DNA of 64,000 nt from Gonocerus acuteangulatus (Eukaryota; Arthropoda; Insecta; Hemiptera; Coreidae). The notes under the pieces are model-generated. The model was not told the origin of the DNA. It did not search any database and saw only the letters and a program-made list of their open reading frames with translations. The DNA lies in assembly GCA_946811695.1 (NCBI GenBank), contig OX328125.1, forward strand, positions 50,185,185-50,249,184, given 5' to 3'. Positions 30,490 to 41,836 of the stretch are shown in pieces (the stretch's first letter is position 1; each line of letters begins with the position of its first letter). A program made the translations under genes and the position numbers.

Positions 30490-33360
30490 ATGCCAATCAT
30501 CAGCTGGAACTGTAATGGTATTAGAATCCAGTTAGAAGAATTGAAAATCCTACTAGAAGAAACACAACCAGCAGTTACGTGTCTGCAGGAAACCAAACTA
30601 TCTCCTAACTGGGACTTAAAAATAAAGGAGTACGAGGTTTTTAGACGAGATAAAGAGACAGAAGAAGGAGGAAGAGCCCACGGAGGTGTCGCCATTGCCG
30701 TCAGGAAGGGCCTTTATTCTGAAACATTAAATAGAGAAACCCCTTACAAGCTTTAATAATAAGAGTAAAGCTAAATTTTCCAGTTACTATATGTAACCTA
30801 TATTTACCACCCGGAGAAGCAATAAATGAAACAGCTCTGACATAGCTGATAAATAGTCTTCCTTCTCCCTATTTAGTGGTAGGAGACATGAATGGCACCC
30901 ACCGTCCTTGGGGTCTGGGTACAACCAATACAAGGGGAAATATACTCCGTAGAATAATAGATTCAACAGACTCATTACTTCTAAATACAGGAGAGATTAC
31001 GTATCTTTGTCCCAGAACTGGTACCTTATCAGCCATAGATCTAGCATTCTCCTCTCCCATCCTGGAAAATCATCTGACTTGGGAAGTATGTTGTCAGCAA
31101 TATGGGAGCGACCACTTTCCAATAAAGTTAAATTTTAATGAAGAGACCGTTAGAATAAAAAAACATCCACGATGGATCACCGAAAAGGCGAATTGGGATG
31201 TATTCCAAAATAAAATGAATATATCCATTCACGATCTTCCAGATAATATTGACGAAATGGTAGAACATTACACCAAAACAATAATAGAAACTGCCATTGA
31301 CACAATACCGAAAACTAAAGGCCGTCCGAAACCAAACCACGCTCCATGGTTCGACGACGAATGCCGTGCTGCAGTAAAATTAAAAAATAAAGCACTAAAA
31401 CTTTTTCAACAGAACCCAACCACCCAGAACCTGATAAATTATAAAAAAAGGAAAGCCTTTACCCGAAACCTTGTAAAAAATAAAAAGAAAAGCTCATGGA
31501 TCTCATATGTCGAATCTATCAATATAAACACTCCCATTAATAAAGTTTGGAAAAAAATTCACAGTGTTTCAGGAAAATACACGGCAGAAATACCAGTTCT
31601 AAGGATACGAGAAGAAATAATCACTCAACCTCAATCCCTAACAGAACACTTTGTAGATTATTTTTCAGCCATTTCAAATTCGAATTTAAATCAAAATCAG
31701 GAATCAGAGCTCTCACAGGAAATAGACTTTACCGAATCTAATGGGGACGAAAATGAACTGCACTTAGACTACAATAGTCCTTTCAATACTTGGGAACTCC
31801 ACACTGCCATTGAAGAGTTGAATTCGTCTAGTCCAGGGCAAGATGAAATTCACAATACAATGATAAAAATTTGCCTCCTGAATCCAAGCAAACATTACTA
31901 CACATCTACAATAGAATTTGGGAAACCTCCTCTTATCCAAGAGCATGGCGTGAATCAATAGTCATTCCACTTTTAAAACCGAGAAAAAACAAATTACTTC
32001 TTACCAGCTATAGACCAATATCACTCACAAGCTGCCTATCAAAATTGCTTGAGAAAATGGTCAATAAAAGGCTCATGTGGGTCATAGAAAAACTCAATCT
32101 TTTATCTCCATTCCAGAGTGGTTTTCGTAAAGGTCGGTCAACAATGGACGAGCTAGTAACTATGGAGGCTGAGATATTAAACACATTCATTCAGCAAAAG
32201 GAAGCAGTGGGGATATGTTTTGACATAGAAAAAGCATACGACACCATAAACAGAAACTGAATCCTCAACACTCTGTACAAATGGGGTTTCAGAGGAAAAC
32301 TGGCCAATTTTTTGAAAAGTTTTCTGCAAGGAAGGTCTATAAGGGTAAGAGTAGGAGACTCGGTTTCTAGTTGCAAGGAAATAGCTAACGGTATCCCTCA
32401 GGGAAGTGTTCTGAGCTGTACTTTATTTGCAATTGCTATCAACTCGATTGTCGAAGTAATACCTAGGTCGGTTAAATCATTCCTCTACGTGGACGATCTT
32501 ACCATCTTCCTTCGATTTAGAAGCTATGAATGGATGAAGCGAATTCTCCAAAATACTATTAACAATCTACAAGCCTGGGCAGAGAGAAATAAACTTCGCT
32601 TCTCTACAGCCAAGACCAGATGTATAATGTTCTCCAGGAAAAGAACTCCAACTCAGTATCCAGAGTTATACATGTATGGGAACGCACTGAGATTCTACGA
32701 AGAAGCTAAATTCCCGGGACTGACATTGGATAAAAAATTAACTTGGTTGTCCCACATTAAATTCCTACGAGATGAATGCTTTAAACGATTAAGGATAATG
32801 AGAGTACTGGCCAAAACCTCCTGGGGGGCTGACCGTAAAACAATGCTAATGCTGTACACTAGCCTTATTCGATCAAAACTCGATTATGGCAGTGCAGTAT
32901 ATTCGTCAGCAAAGAGAAACCATCTTCTACTCTTAGACTCGATCCATCATACCGGTATAAGACTTGCCACTGGAGCCTTTAGGACAAGTCCTAGTATTAG
33001 CCTTTGTGCCGAAGCTTCTATGCCGCCTCTAATGGTTCGACGTCAGGAATTACTAATTTCATATATAGCAAAAATGAAGCTCCAACCTAATAATCCGGCA
33101 TACAGTCACATCTTTCATCCACAACATATCAGTTCTTATGAAGAAAAACCAGCAAGTCCTGCTCCAATAGCTATTAGGCATAGGCAAATCATCAGTGAAA
33201 TAAATGACATTTCAGTAGAAATGGCAGACTATGCACTGGATAAGGCTCCATGGAAACATCGGCCACCAACTATTGATCTAAGCTTAAAAACATTAAGGGC
33301 ACATCAAAATTATTACATGATCAACATTCCGAGGAAATATTTGAATTGGGAAGTAATTTA
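30490..33360 (+). pseudogene. LINE ORF2: endonuclease and reverse transcriptase (broken)
   Basis: Starts MPIISWNCNGIRIQLEELK. Apurinic-endonuclease motifs: ISWNCNG, LQETKL, GDMNGTHRPWG and YGSDHFPI. Reverse transcriptase motifs: YRPISLTSCLSKLLEKMVN, SGFRKGRST, FDIEKAYDTINRN, IPQGSVLSCTLF and the catalytic YVDD. Defects: a frameshift near 30745, a stop near 30840, a frameshift near 31870, and TGA at 32258-32260 where a Trp codon is expected. The frame from 32312 to 33361 is open through the thumb and ends only because of the MITE at 33361. Confidence 0.85.
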
Positions 33361-33914
33361 GGTAAAACTGAAGGAGAGCGTCCTCAGCTACGATTTTCAT
33401 CAAAGTTTGCACTATAACGTATTTTGATGCACTAAACACGAATCCGTTGAAAAAAAAAATCCCGCTCTCAACTAGGAAAGAAGTTATTAAAAAAAAAAAA
33501 GTTCACTGTTATGGCGGTTATAAAAGACGGGGTAAACAGCTTATATGTAAACACGCGCATGCGCAATAGTCCTTAATCACGAAGTGTAATTGAAATTCAG
33601 ACTCACCTGTGGTAGCTGACTTGGTCGTAAACTGTCGCTTTTGGGCATACGTGCTATGCGTTTCCGCTCGCTCAAGAAAACATCAAAACCCCTAGTCAAT
33701 CCAACTCGCAGAAATGAAAAGAATTCTATGCCCAAAAGTCGTCCTAGGCAATCTTCCCTAACCTTCATAACAGTGAACTTTTTTTTTAATAACTTCTTTC
33801 CTAGTTGAGAGCGGGATTTTTTTTTCAACGGATTCGTGTTTAGTGCATCAAAATACATTATAGTGGAAACTTTGAAGAAAATCGTAGCTGAGGACGCTCT
33901 CCTTCAGATTTACC
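33361..33914. mobile_element. Family F foldback MITE inside LINE ORF2
   Basis: 554 bp. Left end GGTAAAACTGAAGGAGAGCG; the right end is its inverted match with one difference in the first 38 bases. A perfect 8-bp duplication GTAATTTA (33353-33360, 33915-33922) flanks it. The inverted arms extend for well over 150 bp, around a middle carrying one half of the central motif of the family. Removing the element and one duplication brings the reverse transcriptase frame directly into the RNase H motif YTDGS, so the site and length are exact. Confidence 0.95.
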
Positions 33915-33922
33915 GTAATTTA

Positions 33923-34724
33923 TACCGACGGTTCCAAGAAAAATGACAACGTCGGATACGCAGTTTTCACGAACAATATAACTGAAAAATACAAATTACC
34001 TCCATATACATATATTTTCACTGCCGAACTTCATGCCATAGCTGCAGCATTACATCTTGCAATTCATTCTAACAAAACCCATATAGTAATATGCTCGGAT
34101 TCCTTGTCTGCCTTGCAAAGAATTCAAAATCCGAAAAATTCTATCATAATAATAAACAAAATTTACAATTACCTGAACAAACTATCCGAGCTGAAAAAAT
34201 CTATTAACTTCCTTTGGGTTCCATCACACAGCGGCATTCCAGGAAACGAAGCAGCAGACAAGGCAGCAAAAGAAGCGGCGATTATGGAAAGACCAGCACA
34301 ACAAATTTACGAGACATATGTTGTTAGTTCATGGTTGAAACAAAGAATCCGCAACAACTGGGAATCCATGTGGAATGAGGTGCCTTTAACTAATAAACTT
34401 AGAAAAATAAAGCCAACCACAAGAAAATGGAGCAGCGCATTTAGGGGCAACCGAAGGGAAGAGGTTGTAATAACAAGGGCTAGAATAGGACATACTAACA
34501 TGACCCACGTACACCTAATAACAAAAGAAGCTCCAAGAATGTGTGAGACCTGCCAAGTTCCTCTATCCATCCAACATGTTCTAGAGGAATGCCATCCACT
34601 CAATGAAAGTTTTGAAAAATATGGGATTTCCCGCATTGCATCAGCGGCACTACAGGATTCAGCTGAAGGAATCGATGCAATTTTGAATTTATTTAAAGAA
34701 ATAAGCATTTACAACAGATTATGA
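33923..34724 (+). pseudogene. LINE ORF2: RNase H and C-terminal knuckle
   Basis: RNase H residues: YTDGS (D), AELHAIAAAL (E), CSDSLSAL (D) and WVPSHSGIPGNEAADKAAKE (H and D). Then a C-terminal CETC...H....C knuckle (CETCQVPLSIQHVLEEC) and stop at 34722-34724. Open throughout, but cut off from the reverse transcriptase by the MITE. Activity would be removal of RNA from RNA-DNA hybrids during retrotransposition. Confidence 0.85.
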
Positions 34725-34743
34725 AAAAATAAAATAAAACAAT

Positions 34744-34746
<3 letters not shown>

Positions 34747-34790
<44 letters not shown>
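34747..34790. repeat. (TA)n tract at LINE 3' end
   Basis: Alternating TA directly after AATAAAACAATAAAAT, 20 bases past the ORF2 stop; likely the simple-repeat tail of the LINE. Confidence 0.85.
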
Positions 34791-34793
<3 letters not shown>

Positions 34794-35027
34794 CAAAAAA
34801 AATAGTCATATAAAGAAGAAAAAAAGGGGAAAAAAATATCTCTATAGGAGTGCACAATGCCAATAAATTATTTTTAAAACATAATAAAAACAAAGAGGTA
34901 GTTCAAATTCTAAATTGGTTCTACTTCTAATTCAATTCTAATAGCTCAGAAGTTTTTGTTTACCTACTTGTTTGTTATCAGTCTTGTCTATGGAACTGTC
35001 TACATTTGTATTTATATTTTTTTCATT

Positions 35028-38000
35028 ATGACATCCAATTGCAATATTTGCCGAATTACACTTGGCACTAATGACCTAAAATCTCATTACAATGGAAAGA
35101 AACATCTTAAAAATGCTGAAAAGATTCGTCTCTTTGGAGGTTTGTGAGTTGGATGTTCAAATTGTATAATTTCCTTTTCATGAATAATCATTGTTCAATT
35201 TCTTATAAATTTTAAATAATTCGGTAGTTCAATATTTTCTTTTTACCTCTATAAAATTCTTCATCTGACTTTTGAATGTCCTGTATCATTTTTTGTTGAT
35301 GAACTCTAAGATGACTCTAAGTTGATACTAATATAAAAGCTTCAACTTATCTGAGAATACTCTTTAGGCCTACATGCTTAAAGCAAAATTATTTTTCATT
35401 CTATGTATGAAATGATTGCAAAATCAAATAGAAGCTGAATTACTACAAATAACCTTTTTTAAATGTTTCATTCTGTCATTTAGTTAAAAGAATTACGAGG
35501 CTCCCTATTGCATTTTGCTTCTGTTGTCCTAATTTTCTAATACAATCCAAAAATATGCCATGTTTATTTATTTAAATTTTAATGCCCATTTATTATTAAC
35601 TACGAATTTTAGGATGGGTTATCTATAGGTTACCACCCTTTCTAGCCAGGATAGGGGTGATGCCTTTTCTTTAAAAAGGCCATGTTTATGAAATAATAAT
35701 GAGAACCTTACAAATTTTATATTCAACGTTTTCGTAATGTTTCGAACTTCCTTGTCCTTCTTCAGGCATCATTTCACGTATTTTGTGTAATATTAGTTAT
35801 GAATTATGTAATTAAATCTAAAAGTCTGACATTTGCTTATAATTGCTTAATGGTATGACTTGATATTAGTATTATCTGATGTTGAATGTACTGTAAACAA
35901 TATTTGATTACGTTCACTTATTAATAATTTCACAGTGTTAGTATATTTCAATATAACATAGTCCATTTTATGATAATTACTACATGCATATAATATAACT
36001 AATGATGTCTGAAACATGGCAATAAAATTGGATATAAAATTTAGAGGATTTAGAGGACCAATCATTTTAATTCTAACCAACTCATATGATTAAACCCTTC
36101 CACCATCTTAATAACTTTTATTTATTAAAAAATAATATTTCCATGTTTAGTTTTGTTGCCTGCTTGAACTTTAGAAAGTAATTTCCTTTCCGACATGTAG
36201 GAGGCTAGCTCCTCCATAGTTTACAATATTTTGTTTGTTACTTCCAAGACGAAAGCTGTAAATATGAAGAGCACTTGAGTAGTGCTACACCACGTCTGCC
36301 TGTATGGTTCCATCCTGTTAAAAACAAATAAAATTCACCATGTTCTTAAATTACTTTGTAGTTCAAGATATTGAAATATTAAGTACCACAAATTAATTTC
36401 AGAAACTACATTCAAACTAGATTTAATTCAATGGCTTATGATTTGTTTAAATTGTTTTAGGATATCCGAATAGTCAGTTAGTTGTAGCCAGAAATCCAGT
36501 AAAACCTCCTGAGAAGAATCAACTACCAACATCAAGGCTCAAGCCACTACCAGTCAATACTGGCCCTACAAAAATTCTCAATAGTGGACTTACTACAACC
36601 ATGAAAAATCAAGTAATAAACATTGCAAATTATTTTGCAGGTTAATAATATATTGTTGTCAAGTCTAACTTCTAGACCTGTATGGGGTTTCTCATCATTT
36701 AACGAAAACTGGCCAAGTCAGAAATGCACAAATAAGTAAGAGGGTATTTATTAGATTCTTCACAAGGTATCAAGGGCCTAAAACTTGGCCCAATACTCTG
36801 ATATTATTAAACATCATAGGCAAACAGTTTTTTGGGAGAGGCCTGGAACTTGGCCTCTATTTCAACGTTAGTTTTTTTGCGGGGATATTAATACTTTTTG
36901 TAAGTGAATTTGGAGTTGGCACGAGGAGGATGACGCAAGGACATGACCTGCCTGGTAGTGTGTCAAGCTTTTTCTTCTAGGAGGTGAAGTAGAAGGTTGG
37001 CCGGGTGCATTCACATAGTTAGTTCTGAAATGGTATGGCTGAACAATTTACTTTCTCAAGGTGGTGCGAGCTGCAGCTCTGACCTAAACTTTTTTTTCAT
37101 TCGTTTCACAAGAACCAGAGTTCTCAGTGCATATAAAAACGTGTATTTTTGCATGTATACGAAAGACCCCAACTCAAATTTTCTGTATACCCCTTTAGTT
37201 TTAGGTTCTCCTTACTGAGACGATTTATTTGATACTTGATTGGTTTCGGCTGGTACAAGCTCGAAACAATCCCCCCCCCTGGGTTGTGTCAAAGACACCT
37301 TTTTTGGCGTTTTTCGATTGTTACCTTTAATATCACTCTAAGATCCATCATCCTACCAAATTTAAAGGTTCTAGCTTGTTGGGAAGTACCTTATAATTTT
37401 GATGATGAAATAGTGAGTGAGTGTCAAAATGCAGATTTTTTTTAAATTCTCTAGTTTCAAGATGGTTCAAATTTCAAAGCTGAAACTTTCAGGACCTTTT
37501 CTATACTACGTCAACTATTCTGATTAAAATTTGAAGACTATATTAAAGGTAGAACCAGAGTTTAGGGGTGTGAAAACCCGATCATTTTTGTTCGTTTTTT
37601 TTTTTTTTTTAGTATATGCAGTCCTTGTATTCAGCTCATGAGAAACAACAGGAAAAATAATAAAACAGTATATCTAATTTAAAAAAAATATAATGTGGCC
37701 AGGTGGATATTGTTTATTGTAAATCTAGAGAAGTTTTATTGTTTAGTTCTCAAGTGTTGAAGTTTGTTTATTTTCCATTATATTTTTTACAAATTAGATT
37801 TACTGTTTTATTATTTTTCTTGTTGTTTTCCACGAGCTGTATACATGCACTGCATATACTAAGAAAAATCGGCAATTTATATCAGGGTGTCAACGATTTA
37901 AATCACTGATTTAAATCATGATTAAAATCATTTGATTTTTTAAAAAAATCATTGATTTAAATCAATTGATTTCATTAAAAAAACATTGATTTAAACCAAT

Positions 38001-41000
38001 TGATTTTATTAAAAAAATTATTATTATATATTTTATTCAACTTTAGTTTATTTTTTTTAACTTAAATCTAAATAGTTCTGCCTTTTTTTTCAGCCATTTC
38101 AACATTTTGTCTTTATTTTTGTCCCTTGGGCCTATCCTCACTTGACTGTTCTTATCTATCCAAAGTCTGTTTCTTTTATAGCCCTTTCTTTGTTTTTAAT
38201 TCTGCAAATAAATCTCCTTTTAAGTTAAAGATAAAAGAGATTGGCAGGTAGTGGGCGAAGTGAATCTTTAAATTGGTGGAAGTCTTCGTCGGCCTTAAAA
38301 TATTGTATTTCCTCAAAAGAACTGTTAATGATAGAGCAGCTTATGACAGGAAAGGCAACTTCTGCAGGGGTTGAAAGAATGTTTTCAACCCTTGGTTTTG
38401 TTCACAGTCAAATGAGAAACTACCTAATTAGATGTGAAAAGACTGACAAACTGGTGTTTTTATTCAAAGCATTAAATAAATGATATTACTGTTATTATAC
38501 ATGATTAATAGGGAACGGATGTTCATGTATTATAAAATTCAAAATATTTACATATATATTTAACTATTTATAATAAAATATGTAATAAAAAATTAAAAAT
38601 ATTTATTAAACAAATATCTTAAATACTATAAAATATTGAAAAGAAAAGCATAAATAATAAGTAGGAACTCTGTCATTATTAATGGAACAACAACAAAAAA
38701 AAAAGTGTAGAACAAAATGACTAAAACTGTTTAACATATTGAAAAATAAAGCATAAATACGAATTAGGAACTCATTATAAAAGGGTGAAAAGTTGAAAAT
38801 TTCTACAGATGAACATTATTTTGGAAGATTGTTTGCTAAAACTTGAATTTTGACATTTTCAAACGTGAAATAATGCCGGTCTGATCTGAGTATACTTTTG
38901 AAGCGACTGAATTATCTTTCAATATCTACTAAAGTCACTGGTGTGTATTTTAAGGCTACAATCAACTGCTCTGAAGAGTGGGATTCAACTCAACTGTCAA
39001 TCATTTTGCCACTATGGATATCCCCAATAATGTGGATATTTTTCCACCCAGGGGTTTTTTCTAGACTGTCTTTTCACTTTATTTTTAATTTATTCCCAGT
39101 ATCTCCTTCTAAATCCTGGATTTTCTCTATTACTCTCGTATGATTCTAATGCTATTCACTAACAACATGCCTTTTGTACCTAGTATTGACATGGTACATA
39201 TACAGCAGAGATAGGCATAATTTTATTTGTAAATAAAAATACGAATTTATTCGTACTTTATATATTTGTAAATACGAATATAAATAAATTCGTATTAATA
39301 AGTGTGAATACGAATTTATTTTTATTCACGTATATTAAATATAAAAATAAAATTTTATTCGCAAATTTTCCTGCGAATACAAATAAATTCACAGAAAAAA
39401 TTGTAAATAATCACAAAAAATGTGAATATTTACAAATAATCAAGTGATTACAAAAAAATTCACATTAAAATATATGAATATAAATTTATTCACATTATAA
39501 TTTGTGAATCCAAATTTATTCACAAAAAAATCGCAATTAAATTATGAATTTATTCAAATTAACAATAAGATAATATTACAATATTTTTTTTAAGGCACAT
39601 AACGTCTAGGTTATCAGCGCCTAGATCCAATTTTTTTTTACTCCGAGCACACCGCGGGACCACGAACCGCTGCAGGGGCGTAGTTTGCCATCTGTACCTC
39701 TGGTGGTCCATTAAAAAAAAAAAAAAAAACTGAATCTAGGCGCTGCTAACCTAGACGATAAAGTGCCTTAAAAAAACAAAAAAAAAACCCTTCATCATCT
39801 TATCCTAAATACGAATAAATTCATAATTTATTTGCGTATTTTATGATGAATAAATTTGTATTCATAAATTATAATGTGAATGAATTTGTATTTATATATT
39901 TTAATGTGATATTTTTTGTAATCACTTGATTTTTTGTGAATAGTCACATTTTTTGTGATTATTTACAATTTTTTCTGTGAATTTATTTGTATTCGCAGGA
40001 AAATTTGCGAATAAAATTTTATTTGTATTTTTATATTTAATATACGTGAATAGAAATAAATTCGTATTCACACTTATGAATACAAATTTATTTATATTCG
40101 TATTTACAAATATATGAAGTATGAATAAATTTGTATTTTTATTTATAAATAAAATTGTTCCCATCTCAGCCACTTTCTTGGAATTAGAAAAGACACAGTC
40201 ACCTAGATTCAATGGGTAAAGTTTTATTTTCTTTCTCGGTTTTCCTTTATTTCTTCAATTAAAAAATAAAAAGAATATTAAAATATGTAGCAAACATATG
40301 TATTTGTGGCAGAATATGTAAAAATATGAAGTTTTGACAAAATATGTAAAATAAAAAACTGTTTAAATACTTTAAAATCACTTAAAACGTGCAGCATTAC
40401 ATCAATACTTAAGGTTTACGAATCAGAAAAAAATATGTAAATACAATAACATCCGTTCTCTTGTGATTAATATTTCTGTAAAGCTTCATTTCTAAAATCT
40501 TTGTTACAGGGGTCGAAATTGTCCTATATTTTGAGACCAGAGTTTCTGTACATTTAAATTTAATGTCTTTAATCACCAAAAATTAATGATTTTTGTCGAT
40601 TTAAGTCTTTATATATACAGAAATTCCGGTCTCAAAATTTAGGACAACTTCAACCCCTGTATATATGATCCGACAATTCTACTATGCTCCCAAAATTATC
40701 CACTTAAGACAAAACACTTTAGAATAGTTATTTCATTATTTCCATTGTAAATAAACAAATATTTTATTTACAGGTTTATGTAATGAACAACTAGGTAATT
40801 TCTTTTTTAAATCCAGTTTTAGTAAAATAATCCAATTTAAATAAAAAAATCCGATTTAAATAAAAAAAATCTGATTTTTGATCAAATAAATCCGATTTTT
40901 TTTTTAAAAAATCATGATTTTTTTTACACCCTGATTTATATTCATCAGAAAAACAGATAATTCAGAAATTCAAGGAGCACTGGTTTTCTAGGAATCCAGT

Positions 41001-41798
41001 GTATATCCCTCGAGAGCGTGTGCTTCTTTCCACTCATGGGAACATGTGATATATCTGGGAGATGCAAAAGGGGTTTAAGTTCAATAAATATACACTCATT
41101 CATTAAAATAGTTTTGTTTTAATTAGTTTGTTGAACTAATATAGTATGTTTTTAATCTTAATAATTGTTTTATCTCAATAGAATGATTATAAACGTTTAA
41201 TTGAGCAAAAATTTTAAAACATTCTTATCATTCTTGTAAGGGTAATCTAATCGGCCTTTTTATTTTTAATCTGTCTAAATTAAGCAATATACAATAAATA
41301 ATAAATAAATAGTCTTTTAAATTCAATGTAATTATTAAATAATTACATTGAACAAGATAAAAAAAGAGATAAAAAGAATATCAGTACTCTCATCAAGTAA
41401 TAATATTAGATATTCAAATAAGAACAAATTATTCTCATATTTTTTCATTGATGAATTTCTTTTGAGTTAGATATCAGTCATCACATAAAAAGTGATGTGT
41501 AGAAGGCATATCTTTTTCTTGCAATTATTACTAGCATATTGGGTGAGTCATGGCTTTTTTCTAGGGTACAAATTTTTTTTCAATACATTTACTTCATCCA
41601 ACGAGCAAAAAACAAAAACAAACTGAGGTGTCAGGGACAATAAAAAAAAAACAGCTAGAAGAGGCAGGGGCCTGAAGAGGTGAAAATATGCACAAAACAT
41701 TTCGGCCCTATTAAATAAAGTAGTATGAAGAAACTACGACTTATAAGAATACGAATTTTTATATATATATATATGTTTGTGCTATTCAGACCATAAAA

Positions 41799-41836
<38 letters not shown>

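Larger units (their letters stand above)
27171..34790 (+). mobile_element. I-group LINE, nearly full length, with two insertions
   Basis: A non-LTR retrotransposon with a 5' UTR (from about 27170), ORF1 (27555 on), ORF2 with endonuclease, reverse transcriptase and RNase H (30490-34724), and a (TA)n 3' tail. Presence of RNase H and three CCHC knuckles places it in the I group (I, Nimb, LOA and relatives). A hairpin-ended repeat (28829-29987) sits in the end of ORF1 and a family F MITE (33361-33914) between the reverse transcriptase and RNase H. Several frameshifts and stops in ORF2 make it inactive. It ends about 240 bp upstream of the TUT1-like start codon. Confidence 0.85.
38790..40460 (-). 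pseudogene. Second hAT relic, reversed and interrupted
   Basis: The minus strand at about 38850-39200 has a hAT C-terminal signature (RFKSILRSDRHYF) with stops. The non-coding flank at 40165-40460 matches bases 60-330 of the window. The two halves, which are contiguous at 60-690, are separated here by about 970 bp (39200-40165), a foldback element. Confidence 0.65.
37883..40933 (+). mobile_element. hAT transposon, 3.05 kb, multiply nested
   Basis: Starts CAGGGTGTCAACGATTTAAA and ends AAAATCATG...TTTTTTACACCCTG, with many GATTTAAATC-type subterminal repeats on both sides. A perfect 8-bp duplication ATTTATAT flanks it (37875-37882, 40934-40941). It carries a hAT transposase C-terminal fragment (38241-38483) and, inside, a reverse-oriented hAT relic of another family, itself split by a foldback element that contains a further small element. 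Lies in intron 2 of the TUT1-like gene. Confidence 0.85.

Noticed and set aside
35028..35139. Start of the TUT1-like protein at an upstream in-frame ATG (34956)
   Set aside because: The extra residues form a hydrophobic stretch unlike the family; the ATG at 35028 directly precedes the zinc finger.
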